The position numbers and the translations under genes are program-made. A model generated the notes under the pieces. The model ran no database searches. It saw only the letters and a list, made by a program, of their open reading frames with translations, and had not been told where the DNA came from. A DNA stretch of 64,000 nucleotides. Origin: Lachnospiraceae bacterium (GTDB lineage: Bacteria; Bacillota; Clostridia; Lachnospirales; Lachnospiraceae). Shown here one piece after another: positions 53,925 through 63,421 of this stretch. Location: positions 36,889 to 100,888 of the forward strand of contig JAEEOO010000049.1 of assembly GCA_016284315.1 (NCBI GenBank), in the 5' to 3' direction. Positions within the stretch are counted from its first letter, which is position 1. The number at the start of each line of letters is the position of its first letter.

Positions 53925-56417
53925 TTATTGATGTACCCTGTTCTCATGACAGGTCATGTAGATGATCTGGTATTCCTTTGAAAGCGTCTCAAGGAAAGCT
54001 CCTGCCCACTTAAGATTCTCCTCATCCAGATTTGAAAAAGGATCGTCCATGATGACCACAGGTTTCTCATCCTTGTACATAACATCCAAAAGAGCGGCTC
54101 TCATGCAAAGGCCCGTCATATCCCCAAGGCCGTCGCTTAAGTACTCTATATCCCTGAAAGCACCCTGCTCTTTCTTTTGAATACCAAGGCTCGTATCTAT
54201 AAGATAATCAGAGCCTTTTCCGTTTTTACCTACGCCATTAAGTATATCATAATACTTCTCAAAAGAACACCTTAAGGGGGCCATGTACCTTGCTATAAGC
54301 GAATCCTTGGCACGTTCAAGATAGTCCGCACTTTTCTGGACTATACCGTACTTGTACTTCTCCTCATCAAAGGATTCTTTCTCCCCGGCAAGTTCCTCTT
54401 CCTTGGCGGAAAGTTCCTCCATCTCGGTATCAAGGTCGCTTATACGGCGATTGCAAGCTGCCTTCTCCGCCGCAATATTATCAAGCCCCTCAGTAATGTT
54501 TGCCATCTCCCCTTCGATCTCAATAAGACGGTTCTTGATCTCTTCCTGGGTCTTTGTGATTCCCTCTAGAGTATCAAGAGTCAGTTCCTTATGGCTCTCC
54601 TGATATTCCGCGAATTCAGCTTCTGCCTTTTCCTGTTCTTCAAGACAGTGCTTGTAGTTGCCAAGTTTTTCCCTGAGCTTTGTGATCGCGCCCTTGAATT
54701 CCTCAAAGCTTCCCTTAAATGAAAGCTCCGGATCGACTGTTACTCCGATCTCCTCTAAAGCGATAACTGCAGCGGTTGAAGCCTCAAGCCCTGCTTTTTC
54801 GATATCCGCCAGTTCCTCCGTTCTTCTCTGGCGGATGACCCGATCCTCTCTGTACTCCGCAAGTTCGGACTTTATGGAATGAAGATAATCTTCCGCATCC
54901 CGCCTTGAATAATCATAATTAAACCTTGAAAGGAAGTTTCTTACATTATCCTCTTCCCTCTTAAGGCTTTCCTCCGCCTCTGCTTTAGCCTTCGTCAGCT
55001 CGGCTATCTCTGAGCCAAGCCTCTGAGCCTCGGCCTCATCTATTTCCGGTGGCTGTTCATTAAGAGCTCGTTTCTTGCCGATAAGTCCAAGCACCGAGAT
55101 CATGATACCCACTGCAAAAAGGAAGATTGCGGGGTATATCAGATATAAAAGTTCGTTGCCGAACATCAAATACATGGCTACGATAAAGACAAACGCAAGA
55201 AATGCAAGCATGCCTCCGGCAATGATAGGTCCCTTGCTGGCTGAGATCTTCCTTTCTGTACTGAGAAGTGCCTCATATTTTGCTGCCCTGCCCTTCTCAA
55301 GGACAGTGTCAAGAAGGTTCTTATTATCAGTCAGTTTATCATCATAATTATCAATCTTTAAGGTTAATTCCCTAACCTTTCGCATTGACTCGATCTTGTC
55401 TGCGATCTCGCCCTGGGTGGGGGCATATTCGGCATAACGTCTCTCAAGCCTCTCGAACCTTGCGTCCTCTCCGCTTTCACGGATAACATCAAGCCTTGTT
55501 GAAAGGAGCTCCATCTCCGCTATCTTTCCTTCGGCGATGGTTATGACCTCATTCTTTGGTACCTTTCCTCCGAGAGCCTCAAGAGCCCTCTCGGTAGCAG
55601 CCTTTCTTTCCTTGGCATAATTGTTCTTGTCACAGAGAACCTTCTTTGCAATAGCTCTCTCCTTGCCCTTGTTAAGGCTCCTTATCTCCTCTTCAAAAGC
55701 GCGCCTTCTGTCCTTGATGGCCTTTTCCCTGTCACGAAGGTCGCTCATCACCTTCTGCTCGTCATCGATACGTCCCTGAAGAGTTACCTTACGGCCGATC
55801 TCTTTCTCAAGCTCGGTGATCCTGGACTTCTGGATATTAAGGCTTCCCTTTGCCTTTGTAAGGGAATGTGAGTTCAAATAATTTTTGATGAGTTCCTTAG
55901 CGGCATCAAGTCCCCCAAGATCATCTGCCTGCGGGATCGCGCTGACCTTTGATCCTACTTCGCTTCCGACACCCTGATACTTGATATTGCCGTGATCAAT
56001 GTATGCAGTCTTTTTATAAGAATCCCTGTCAAGGCCAAAGAGCCTTTCACCAAGGTCCTCAGGAGAATAATCCTCGCTCTCTTTCATTGTAAGAGCATCT
56101 CTTAAGTCAAATGTATCTGCTTTGGCAGTTGCTCCGAAAACGCGGGTCAGGATATAATCCTTTCCCCCTGCCTCGAACTCTATGGTTCCTCCAAAAGTTC
56201 CACCGTTCCAGGGCCTATAAAAGCCACGGTCACTGTCTCTTAAAAGTTTTCTCTTTCCATCGCCCTCAGGGCCGTAGAACATTACTCTGATAAAGCTGAC
56301 AAGAGTTGATTTTCCCCAACCGTTATCTTCAAGGATAGTGTTGACGCCGGTCTTAAACTCATGATCAAAATCGGAGAGTTTACCGAAATTTTCAATATGG
56401 ATCTTCTTGATGATCAT
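53925..56417 (-). CDS. SbcC/YhaN-like AAA ATPase with membrane hairpin
   Basis: An 830-residue SMC-like ATPase: Walker A EDNGWGKST (30-38), two long coiled-coil arms, signature and Walker B at the end (PVVIMDDPFSNLDEENL). Two hydrophobic segments (about 395-445) sit at the tip of the coiled coil, as in Bacillus YhaN, so the arms may be anchored in the membrane. The ATG at 56417 overlaps the nuclease gene by 4 bp, the usual sbcD-sbcC-style coupling. Likely processes DNA ends with its partner. Confidence 0.87.
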   Translation of the reverse strand: MIIKKIHIENFGKLSDFDHEFKTGVNTILEDNGWGKSTLVSFIRVMFYGPEGDGKRKLLRDSDRGFYRPWNGGTFGGTIEFEAGGKDYILTRVFGATAKADTFDLRDALTMKESEDYSPEDLGERLFGLDRDSYKKTAYIDHGNIKYQGVGSEVGSKVSAIPQADDLGGLDAAKELIKNYLNSHSLTKAKGSLNIQKSRITELEKEIGRKVTLQGRIDDEQKVMSDLRDREKAIKDRRRAFEEEIRSLNKGKERAIAKKVLCDKNNYAKERKAATERALEALGGKVPKNEVITIAEGKIAEMELLSTRLDVIRESGEDARFERLERRYAEYAPTQGEIADKIESMRKVRELTLKIDNYDDKLTDNKNLLDTVLEKGRAAKYEALLSTERKISASKGPIIAGGMLAFLAFVFIVAMYLMFGNELLYLIYPAIFLFAVGIMISVLGLIGKKRALNEQPPEIDEAEAQRLGSEIAELTKAKAEAEESLKREEDNVRNFLSRFNYDYSRRDAEDYLHSIKSELAEYREDRVIRQRRTEELADIEKAGLEASTAAVIALEEIGVTVDPELSFKGSFEEFKGAITKLREKLGNYKHCLEEQEKAEAEFAEYQESHKELTLDTLEGITKTQEEIKNRLIEIEGEMANITEGLDNIAAEKAACNRRISDLDTEMEELSAKEEELAGEKESFDEEKYKYGIVQKSADYLERAKDSLIARYMAPLRCSFEKYYDILNGVGKNGKGSDYLIDTSLGIQKKEQGAFRDIEYLSDGLGDMTGLCMRAALLDVMYKDEKPVVIMDDPFSNLDEENLKWAGAFLETLSKEYQIIYMTCHENRVHQ

Positions 56418-57541
56418 ACCAATTTCTCCTCCCCCGTAAGAAGCCTGATACCCATGGCGATGCACTGGGCTGCCTCTTTTTCGTCTAACACACCGGCCTC
56501 TTTTTCAGCCTGAATAAGCCTTACGTACTCTCCCTTAAGGGATTTATCGTAAACAAAGCTTTCATAATCGATAAACACGCCGGATTCATCCACAACCTTT
56601 ACAAAGAAATAGTCCTCTGCCAGGCTCTGCTGAATGTACTGCACGTCAAATTCCGCCTCTATTGCGGTCTTTCCGCTTAAACGGATCTTAAGCATATCCT
56701 TGTCTGCCACGCCTTCATCGGTGGCATTCTCGCGTACTCTTGCAATTACCTCATCGGATGTAACAAGATCAGAAACATCAACGGGAATATCAAATACAGT
56801 CCTTCTTGCAAAAGGAACAAACTTCGCATTTATGCCAAGTTCATTGATCTCAAGAAGATTGAATCCTCTGGGTCCGCACTCATCAAAGCCTCTTCCCTCA
56901 AGGCATCCGGGATATGAATAGATACCTCTTCCGTCAAGCTTCTCGATCTTAGGCTGATGGATATGTCCGAGAGCAAGATAATCGATTCCGCGATCCTTGT
57001 ACTCCCTTAAAGGAATGATCTCCGCATCCTTCTTGCCTGCGGTTTCAACTTCCTGACCATGAAGCATAACGATATTGAGCTTATTTCGGTCAAGAGAAAG
57101 CGAATCCGCCAATGCTGAATTATTCTTTGCGCTAAGCTCCGCACCCGTTATAACGACCATCTTTCCGTCACTTCCCATAAGCTCATAAGAAGTCCAGCTG
57201 TCTGTAAAGAGCTTAAGGTTTGAAGGAAGTTTTCCGTATTTTTCTGTTACCTGAGTTTGGAATGTTTCCGCATCATGATTGCCCCTGAGATAATAGAAAA
57301 CTATCCCGGGATTATTGATGATCGTTGAATATACAGAATCTCTGGCGGTTGAGGAGATCTTTCTTACATCAAAAAGATCGCCGGAAATAAGGATGGCATC
57401 CACCCCTATTTCAGCTCCGTATTCCACCATCTTGTTAAAAGAAAGAAGAAGTTCATTGCGGCGCGTTGTCGCCTCGGCAGTATCAAGATATCTGCCCAGC
57501 TTTGAATCCAAATGAACATCCGCTGTGTGAATAATCTTCAT
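56414..57541 (-). CDS. SbcD/YhaO-like metallophosphoesterase (DNA exonuclease)
   Basis: A 375-residue calcineurin-like phosphoesterase with the motifs HTADVHLD (D8, H10), ISGDLFDVR, LRGNHDAE and GHIHQP in order, then a C-terminal domain that would contact the ATPase. It is the Mre11/SbcD-type partner of the next gene. Its ATG overlaps the stop of the HAD-CPBP gene by one base. Confidence 0.9.
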   Translation of the reverse strand: MKIIHTADVHLDSKLGRYLDTAEATTRRNELLLSFNKMVEYGAEIGVDAILISGDLFDVRKISSTARDSVYSTIINNPGIVFYYLRGNHDAETFQTQVTEKYGKLPSNLKLFTDSWTSYELMGSDGKMVVITGAELSAKNNSALADSLSLDRNKLNIVMLHGQEVETAGKKDAEIIPLREYKDRGIDYLALGHIHQPKIEKLDGRGIYSYPGCLEGRGFDECGPRGFNLLEINELGINAKFVPFARRTVFDIPVDVSDLVTSDEVIARVRENATDEGVADKDMLKIRLSGKTAIEAEFDVQYIQQSLAEDYFFVKVVDESGVFIDYESFVYDKSLKGEYVRLIQAEKEAGVLDEKEAAQCIAMGIRLLTGEEKLV

Positions 57542-59109
57542 TAACGAGTCCCCTTCTTTAGTCTGAAAAGCATTACTGCACTTCCTATAGCGACTACCCC
57601 CATAACCGATGCAAATACGGGATTCATGATAAATCTGTTATTCATGAATGTATATGTACCGATATACGAAACTAAATTTTGAAGCGCGTGCATTATAAAT
57701 GCTGCAATGAACACGCCATAATATTCATAACCAATGGCAATCAATACACCAAAGATAAATGCATAGGTTCCCTGAACCAGATTGCCGTGATATACGCCAA
57801 AAAGAACGCTTGATGCGATGATAGCAACAAACACAGGTGTATATCTTCTAAAGGTTGTATAAAGAACGCCCCTGAACAAAAGCTCTTCCGCAAGAGGCGC
57901 GATCAAGCAGTAAACGATAATGCCAATCCAGATATCGCAGCTGTACTGGTTTTTTGCTACTTCCGCATAGCCACCGGAGGAAGCAGCCACCTTTGTTAAA
58001 GCAGTGGCGATCTGGGTTGCCAGCGTAAAGGTTATAACAAATAAAACGCCAAGGATTATCTGAAGCACGGAAGGATTCATGGGATGAAGAAGATATGTAT
58101 CCCTTGAAGTCCTCTTTATAAGTTTCTTAGCAAATATCCATACCGGGATAGCAGCAATGATATAGCTGAGTCCGGAAATGATGGTACCGAGATTACCGTT
58201 GTAAAACGCGCTGCTTTCGTTAACCGCGTTGTTAAGGAAATTCCAGACAGGGTCGGGAATATAAGGACTGATACTCGATACTAAGCTTGTTAAGCCAAGA
58301 GTTGCTCCGCCCCTTAAAACAACGAATAAAAGAAAAGCTCCAAGTAGCGTAAGGATTGCCTTGTATGAGATCATCTCTCCCGCAAGACCCTTGATACGGC
58401 TTACGCGGCCCCGGCTGTATTCGTCGCTTTCGCGCATAATAAGCTCTTCAAGCTCGTTTGGAGTAAACACGATATAATCAGGCTTTTCATGCCAAAGCTC
58501 TTCAAATTCGCCGTAACCAAAGGCTACTGCAATGCTGGATACTCCCTGCTCCTTTGCTCCGATGATATCGAATTTACGGTCTCCCACCATGTAGATAAGA
58601 TCCTTATTGATGCGGTTACCCTTAAAGAGCTGCATTAAAGCTTCATCGATAACTTCCTTTTTATCCACTCTTGTACCGTCAAGATTGCTTCCGACAACCA
58701 CCTCGAAATAACCGTCCAGTTTAAAATGCTTAAGGATCTTTTCAACAAAGACAGTGGGCTTTGAAGAAGCTACGGCAAGATGAAATCCGTTTTTCTTAAG
58801 GCGCTTAAGCATATGAGGGATACCCTTGTACACCTCGTTTTCAAAAAGTCCTACAGTAGAAAATCTCTCCCTGTACTTTTCAACAGCCTTTTTTGCGTCC
58901 TCTAAGCTGAAATCATAGAATTCCATAAAGCTGTCAATAAGAGGCGGCCCGATAAAAGGCTCCAGCTTGTCAAGATCCGGCTCTTCTATCCCGAAAGAAG
59001 CAAGTGCATACTGAACGCAGGTACAAATGCCCACCTTGGGATCCGTCAGCGTACCGTCAAGATCAAACAATATATATTTTTTCTGAATCTCTTTTTCTGA
59101 ATTTGCCAT
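57541..59109 (-). CDS. HAD hydrolase fused to CPBP intramembrane protease
   Basis: A 522-residue fusion. Residues 1-222 are a phosphoglycolate-phosphatase-like HAD domain (nucleophile D16 and D18 in FDLDGTLTD, VASSKP, MVGDRKFD). After a 20-residue linker, residues 246-515 are a membrane domain with the CPBP (CAAX protease/bacteriocin-processing) motifs: EELLFRG (E408, E409, R413), FGVYHGN (H441) and FIMHALQN (H474). Both active sites look intact. The frame is continuous with no sign of a joining error. Why the two are linked is unknown. Confidence 0.9.
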   Translation of the reverse strand: MANSEKEIQKKYILFDLDGTLTDPKVGICTCVQYALASFGIEEPDLDKLEPFIGPPLIDSFMEFYDFSLEDAKKAVEKYRERFSTVGLFENEVYKGIPHMLKRLKKNGFHLAVASSKPTVFVEKILKHFKLDGYFEVVVGSNLDGTRVDKKEVIDEALMQLFKGNRINKDLIYMVGDRKFDIIGAKEQGVSSIAVAFGYGEFEELWHEKPDYIVFTPNELEELIMRESDEYSRGRVSRIKGLAGEMISYKAILTLLGAFLLFVVLRGGATLGLTSLVSSISPYIPDPVWNFLNNAVNESSAFYNGNLGTIISGLSYIIAAIPVWIFAKKLIKRTSRDTYLLHPMNPSVLQIILGVLFVITFTLATQIATALTKVAASSGGYAEVAKNQYSCDIWIGIIVYCLIAPLAEELLFRGVLYTTFRRYTPVFVAIIASSVLFGVYHGNLVQGTYAFIFGVLIAIGYEYYGVFIAAFIMHALQNLVSYIGTYTFMNNRFIMNPVFASVMGVVAIGSAVMLFRLKKGTR

Positions 59110-59146
59110 AGATTTAAGCGGTCACCTAAAACATTTTGTGTTTGAA

Positions 59147-59647
59147 TTAAAAGCTTCTGATCTCGTCTCCGGATGCGTCGGTGTTCTCGATCTTTACGAT
59201 TTCAACATCATAGCTGATATCCGCATTAACGTTAACATGTGCGATCTCTCCCACTTTCTTGCGAAGAAGGGCTTTTCCCAAAGGTGACTCGTTGGTGATA
59301 AGGTTTTCAAGGGAATTAGCCCTAACCGTTGTCACTATCTTGTAAGTCTCCTCCATACCGTCATCAACAAAGCGAACGGTAACGGTATTGTTCATGCCAA
59401 CCTCATCCTCAGCGGATTCATCGTCAATAACAGTAGCGGTCTTGATCATGTTCTCAAGATATCTGATACGGCTCTCGTTCTGATTCTTAAACTTCTTAGC
59501 CGCATAATACTCAAAATTCTCTGAAAGGTCACCCTGTGCTCTGGCTTCCTTAACGTCCTCCAGCGCCTTAGGTCTGACCACCAGTTTTCTGTGCTCTATC
59601 TCTTCCTCCATCTTCTTGATGTCGGATTTAGTCAACTTGTCGTACAT
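59147..59647 (-). CDS. greA: Transcription elongation factor GreA
   Basis: A 166-residue GreA/GreB-type factor: N-terminal antiparallel coiled coil (about 1-75) with the acidic tip around ARAQGDLSENFEYYAAK, and the C-terminal FKBP-like domain (ESPLGKALLRKKVGEI). GreA rescues backtracked RNA polymerase by stimulating transcript cleavage. Ribosome site GGGAG. Confidence 0.92.
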   Translation of the reverse strand: MYDKLTKSDIKKMEEEIEHRKLVVRPKALEDVKEARAQGDLSENFEYYAAKKFKNQNESRIRYLENMIKTATVIDDESAEDEVGMNNTVTVRFVDDGMEETYKIVTTVRANSLENLITNESPLGKALLRKKVGEIAHVNVNADISYDVEIVKIENTDASGDEIRSF

Positions 59648-59685
59648 TTTATTTCTCCCTCAATCAATACTCTACGCCTTGCAAT

Positions 59686-60645
59686 TTACACAAGGTAGTA
59701 GATCACTGCGCAGATGACCATCTGGATAATGGCGAATCTGTAAACGCACTGAGTGTTGCTCCAGCCCCAAACCTTTCTTACCTGGTCGTGAAGGGGTGTG
59801 CGAACATTCTTTAAAATACGGATCTTTAAAAATCTCAGCAAAAATACCTTTATAAGCCCCAGGCCGCCGTCAAGGATAAAGACAAGGCAAACGGGGATAA
59901 AGATAAAGGGATCGCCGCACTTAAGAGCGCATATCGCGAGGAAAAGTCCGATGGCACGTGAGCCCGCATCGCCCATCATAAGCTTGCTGGGTGTTGAATT
60001 AAACCAAAGGTATGCGATAAGCGTTGAAACAAGGATAAGGATCATGGGAGCGAAAGAGCTTCCGATTCCCACCTTGTGGATTATTCCGTAAAAACCGAGA
60101 AGTGAAATGATACCAACGGTTCCTGAAAGTCCGTCAACACCGTCCGAGCAGTTGGTAACATTGATGCTTGCCCATATAACGATAACCGCAAAGATCGCAT
60201 AAAGGACCTTGGGCATAACGAATGACCTGTTAAGTATGGTCAGATTGATCTCGGTCGTATTGTTTAATAAAAAGATGATGGTTGTAAGGATCGCAACCAC
60301 AAGGTCAAGGGCGCCCTTTAAATACTCGCCCCAGGGGCTCTTTGATGCATCATCCAAAAATCCTGTCATCATGGCGATAAGAACAAGGATCAGATAGAAT
60401 CCGTGCTCATGGCTCATGGGTGCAAGGATCGCAGATAAAACAGTAAAGACACCGATAAAGATAAGGCCGGCTCCCCTTGGCTTACCCGCTGACTTTTCGC
60501 CTTCAACGGCAAAAGCTCTTCCGCCATCCTTGGGCAGGAACTTACTTCCAAACTGCAAAAGCAAAAAAGTGATAACAAAACCTAAACATAATGCTATGGG
60601 CATGTACAAAGCATGAACCTCTAGCGAAAAGAAATTAAAAAGCAT
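59686..60645 (-). CDS. mraY: MraY-family phospho-sugar transferase
   Basis: A 319-residue ten-helix protein with the MraY signatures: DDASKSPWGEY in the first cytoplasmic loop, NCSDGVDGLSGTVGI, MGDAGSRAIG and the late loop TPLHDQVRKVWGW, where classic MraY has HHH. MraY makes lipid I of peptidoglycan. Its position away from the mur/dcw genes and the altered His loop leave open that it is a second copy or a relative using another UDP-sugar. Its ribosome site lies in the last codons of the CE2 gene. Confidence 0.85.
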   Translation of the reverse strand: MLFNFFSLEVHALYMPIALCLGFVITFLLLQFGSKFLPKDGGRAFAVEGEKSAGKPRGAGLIFIGVFTVLSAILAPMSHEHGFYLILVLIAMMTGFLDDASKSPWGEYLKGALDLVVAILTTIIFLLNNTTEINLTILNRSFVMPKVLYAIFAVIVIWASINVTNCSDGVDGLSGTVGIISLLGFYGIIHKVGIGSSFAPMILILVSTLIAYLWFNSTPSKLMMGDAGSRAIGLFLAICALKCGDPFIFIPVCLVFILDGGLGLIKVFLLRFLKIRILKNVRTPLHDQVRKVWGWSNTQCVYRFAIIQMVICAVIYYLV

Positions 60646-61750
60646 ATTTTCCTCCGAGTGACTTTATAAACTGCGCAAGCTCGTCAGACGCCACCTCGTG
60701 AGACATAGGTGAGGGGTGCCAGTCGGCTCCGTAGCCATATTTTTCAAAATTCTGCGGTGTTAAGCGAACAATGTGAACATCGGTGAATCCACTATTTTCC
60801 TTAAACTGTTCCACCGCTTCTTTTTCGGCCTCAAATAAACCGTCCCCCATAAGACCAAATGCTACGACTATCCTTGAATCAGGGTTAAGGTCATGAACCT
60901 GCTCCAGGAAATCAACATAATCTTCGCAGAATGTTTCTCTCTTGAGTTCATCCTGCTGACAATAACTATCATCATTGGTACCAAGATTGATAACAATGGT
61001 ATCCGGCTTTCGCTCGGACGCAAAATCCCACTTCCTGCTCTCCATCTTAAGGCCTCTGAAAGTGTTGTAGGAATACGCAAAAATACCGTAATAAGGCTGA
61101 ACCAGTTCCTCAAGTTTGGGAATCTCGGGATCCGACGTATAACCGGAAGTCAGACCGTGACCGCTGTAGGAAACCATGCTGTAGTCAGCCTTAAGCTTCT
61201 GAGCTGTCTTGTAAGAAAAGGCCTTGGTAACATTCTCAGTTCCGGTGGAAAAAGGATGCCACTCATCCGGCGCATCAACGCCGTAACCACAGGTAATGGA
61301 ATCGCCGATGAACTCTATGTATCTCTCCGAAAGAGCTGTTGGCTCCGCCGGACCTTCCGCAAGGATCTTTATCTCTCCAAGGCCCGTTGTTGACATCCTG
61401 GGCTCCGAAAGTTTGATGATCCTTACCACATGCTCCGCGGGGGCAATGCTTTCGTCAAGACCGCAAACCTCGAAGACCTCCTTGGGCTTCTTGATTACAG
61501 TATCAAGCTGCATAATGCCATCCACAATGACTGCCACCCTTGCAAGATCGCGCCAGGGTTCAGGGCTGTCAGCAGGTGTCTCCGTCGTTGAATCCCCGTA
61601 GAAAGTAACGGTAAGCTTTGTTCCTGTATATTTAAACTCTACTCCGGCTCCCGAAAGAGAAAGAACTCTGCAATCTTCCAGCATAAAAGTTCTTCCGAGA
61701 AGCTTTACATGTTCTTCAGTCGGTAAAAATGTGTATTCTTTAAGTGCCAT
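60635..61750 (-). CDS. CE2-type SGNH carbohydrate esterase
   Basis: A 371-residue protein with an N-terminal jelly-roll domain (about 1-130) and a C-terminal SGNH hydrolase domain: FIGDSITCGYG with catalytic S151, NLGTND, and WHPS with the catalytic His near 347. This two-domain layout is that of family 2 carbohydrate esterases, which remove acetyl groups from xylan or mannan. There is no signal peptide, so it probably acts on imported oligosaccharides. It overlaps mraY by 11 bp. Confidence 0.88.
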   Translation of the reverse strand: MALKEYTFLPTEEHVKLLGRTFMLEDCRVLSLSGAGVEFKYTGTKLTVTFYGDSTTETPADSPEPWRDLARVAVIVDGIMQLDTVIKKPKEVFEVCGLDESIAPAEHVVRIIKLSEPRMSTTGLGEIKILAEGPAEPTALSERYIEFIGDSITCGYGVDAPDEWHPFSTGTENVTKAFSYKTAQKLKADYSMVSYSGHGLTSGYTSDPEIPKLEELVQPYYGIFAYSYNTFRGLKMESRKWDFASERKPDTIVINLGTNDDSYCQQDELKRETFCEDYVDFLEQVHDLNPDSRIVVAFGLMGDGLFEAEKEAVEQFKENSGFTDVHIVRLTPQNFEKYGYGADWHPSPMSHEVASDELAQFIKSLGGKYAF

Positions 61751-61765
61751 GATGATCCCCGCCTC

Positions 61766-62713
61766 TTATAAGTTAAGTCCCTTTGCTTCGTCGCATCCGA
61801 GAACTATGTTCATGCACTGAACTGCAGCTCCCGACGCACCTTTTCCAAGATTGTCAAATCTTGTTGCAACTACGATGCGCTCTTCATTACCGGTAACGAA
61901 GATTTCCATTCCATCCCAGCCTGCACAGGCATCTGAGAAAATGGCTCCGCCGGCTTCAACGTCCGCGCCAAAGGGCATAACCTTGATGAACTTCTCGTTT
62001 TTATAATAATCCGCAAAGAAATCCCTTATCTCTTCGGGCTTCATCTTCTTTGAGAGCATATCCGTATAGAGAGGGACCTGTACGATCATTCCGCTGTGAT
62101 AATTTGTAGTCATAGGGCAGAATAAAGGCTCTCTCGAAAGACCGGTGATGGCTTTCATCTCCTTTAAATGCTTATGACTCTGGGTCCAGGCGTACATTCT
62201 CGCAGAATCAAACTTTGCATCGCGGCCTTCTTCCTCGTAGGTCGCAATAAGCTTCTTTCCGCCTCCGCTGTAACCTGAAACAGCAAAGATTGAAACAGGG
62301 TAATCCTTAGGCAGGATACCGCTCTTGACCAGTGGATATCCGACGGTTATAAATCCCGAAGCGTAGCAGCCGGGAACTGCGATCCTCTTTCCCTTTTTTA
62401 TGGCTTCCCTGTGCTCAGGAGAAAGCTCCGGATAACCGTATGCCCAGCCCTCTTTAGTCCTGTGGGCTGTAGAAGTATCGATTATGGTAACATTCTCATT
62501 TTCCACCATCTCCACCGCTTCAATAGCAGCCGCATCCGGCAGACAAAGAAATGTAATGTCGGATTCATTAATAAACTTCTTAATAGTCTCGGGATCTTTT
62601 CTAAGCTCAGAGGGAATCTTTAACAGTTCAATATCGTCCCTTCCTTCAAATCGCTCAAAAATCCTAAGCCCTGTAGTTCCTTCACTTCCGTCGATAAATA
62701 CTTTGGTTTTCAT
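61766..62713 (-). CDS. argC: N-acetyl-gamma-glutamyl-phosphate reductase ArgC, type 2
   Basis: A 315-residue NADP-dependent enzyme reducing N-acetylglutamyl phosphate. The N-terminal VFIDGSEGTTGLRI, catalytic C116 in VPGCYASGF and shorter length mark the type-2 family. It lies 17.5 kb from the other arg genes and leads a ten-gene operon. Ribosome site AGGAG. Confidence 0.94.
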   Translation of the reverse strand: MKTKVFIDGSEGTTGLRIFERFEGRDDIELLKIPSELRKDPETIKKFINESDITFLCLPDAAAIEAVEMVENENVTIIDTSTAHRTKEGWAYGYPELSPEHREAIKKGKRIAVPGCYASGFITVGYPLVKSGILPKDYPVSIFAVSGYSGGGKKLIATYEEEGRDAKFDSARMYAWTQSHKHLKEMKAITGLSREPLFCPMTTNYHSGMIVQVPLYTDMLSKKMKPEEIRDFFADYYKNEKFIKVMPFGADVEAGGAIFSDACAGWDGMEIFVTGNEERIVVATRFDNLGKGASGAAVQCMNIVLGCDEAKGLNL

Positions 62714-62748
62714 GCCGCTCTCCTAAGTCAAAATCTTCAGTAAAAACA

Positions 62749-62788
62749 AAAAGCACATTTGGAGTAATTATACCACAAATGCGCTTTT
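62749..62788 (-). promoter_or_regulatory. argC promoter inside an inverted repeat
   Basis: Extended -10 TGGTATAAT (hexamer 62767-62772) with CTGAAA 17 bp upstream. A 13-bp inverted repeat (62749-62761 and 62776-62788, one G-U) surrounds the -10 and is followed by TTTTTGTTTTT on the minus strand. So the same DNA can be a terminator for upstream transcription and an operator or promoter for argC. Confidence 0.6.
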
Positions 62789-62823
62789 ATTTCAGCCTAT
62801 TTTCGGTTTTGTCCTGCCCTTTT

Positions 62824-62922
62824 GTCACCTGGGGACGGGGTCAATTGGTCATTTTTGTCACCTGGGGACGGGGTCAATTGGTCATTTTTGTCACCTGGGG
62901 ACGGGGTCAATTGGTCATTTTA
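62824..62922 (+). repeat. 33-nt GGGGACGGGG repeat, three tandem copies
   Basis: Units at 62824-62856, 62857-62889 and 62890-62922, almost identical to each other. Same period and core as the array at 12827. The last unit ends with the TAA stop of the phosphatase gene (62920-62922). Confidence 0.95.
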
Positions 62923-63405
62923 GTATCCTAATTCCGTCAAAAATGCCTCGCACCCTCTTTTGATCTGCTCATACACACCGTCAAAATCCCCTGTATACCA
63001 AGGATCGTCGATATCTTCCGGAGTATCCGTGAAATCCATGAGAAGGCTCACCTTTCCTTCCGGGTCACCTCCAAGTATCTTGTGCATATATCCGATGTTT
63101 AACTGCTCCATACCGATGATATAATCCCACTTGTCGTAATCATCCCTACGAAGCTGTCTCGCTCTCTTCTCATCCACCCCAAGCTCATTATCAGGCGTTC
63201 CGATACCATGACGCTTCAGAACGCTCTTGGCAGGCGGATAAACAGGATTCCCCACACCTCCGTAACATTCCTCATTACTGGTAGCAGCCGACTCAATATG
63301 AAATTCCTCGGCAATCCCTCTTTTATTCACCATGTCCTGCAGAACAAACTGCGCAATCGGTGATCTACAGATATTGCCCCAGCAAACCATTAGCACTTTA
63401 ATCAT
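62920..63405 (-). CDS. Low-molecular-weight protein-tyrosine phosphatase
   Basis: A 161-residue phosphatase with the active-site loop VCWGNICRSP (nucleophile C8, R14) and the general-acid loop DDPWYTG near residue 130. Family members act on phosphotyrosine, often of capsule-synthesis kinases, or on phosphoarginine (YwlE type). No kinase is next to it. The stop codon is part of the repeat unit. Confidence 0.93.
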   Translation of the reverse strand: MIKVLMVCWGNICRSPIAQFVLQDMVNKRGIAEEFHIESAATSNEECYGGVGNPVYPPAKSVLKRHGIGTPDNELGVDEKRARQLRRDDYDKWDYIIGMEQLNIGYMHKILGGDPEGKVSLLMDFTDTPEDIDDPWYTGDFDGVYEQIKRGCEAFLTELGY

Positions 63406-63421
63406 CCTTGTAATCCTTTAC

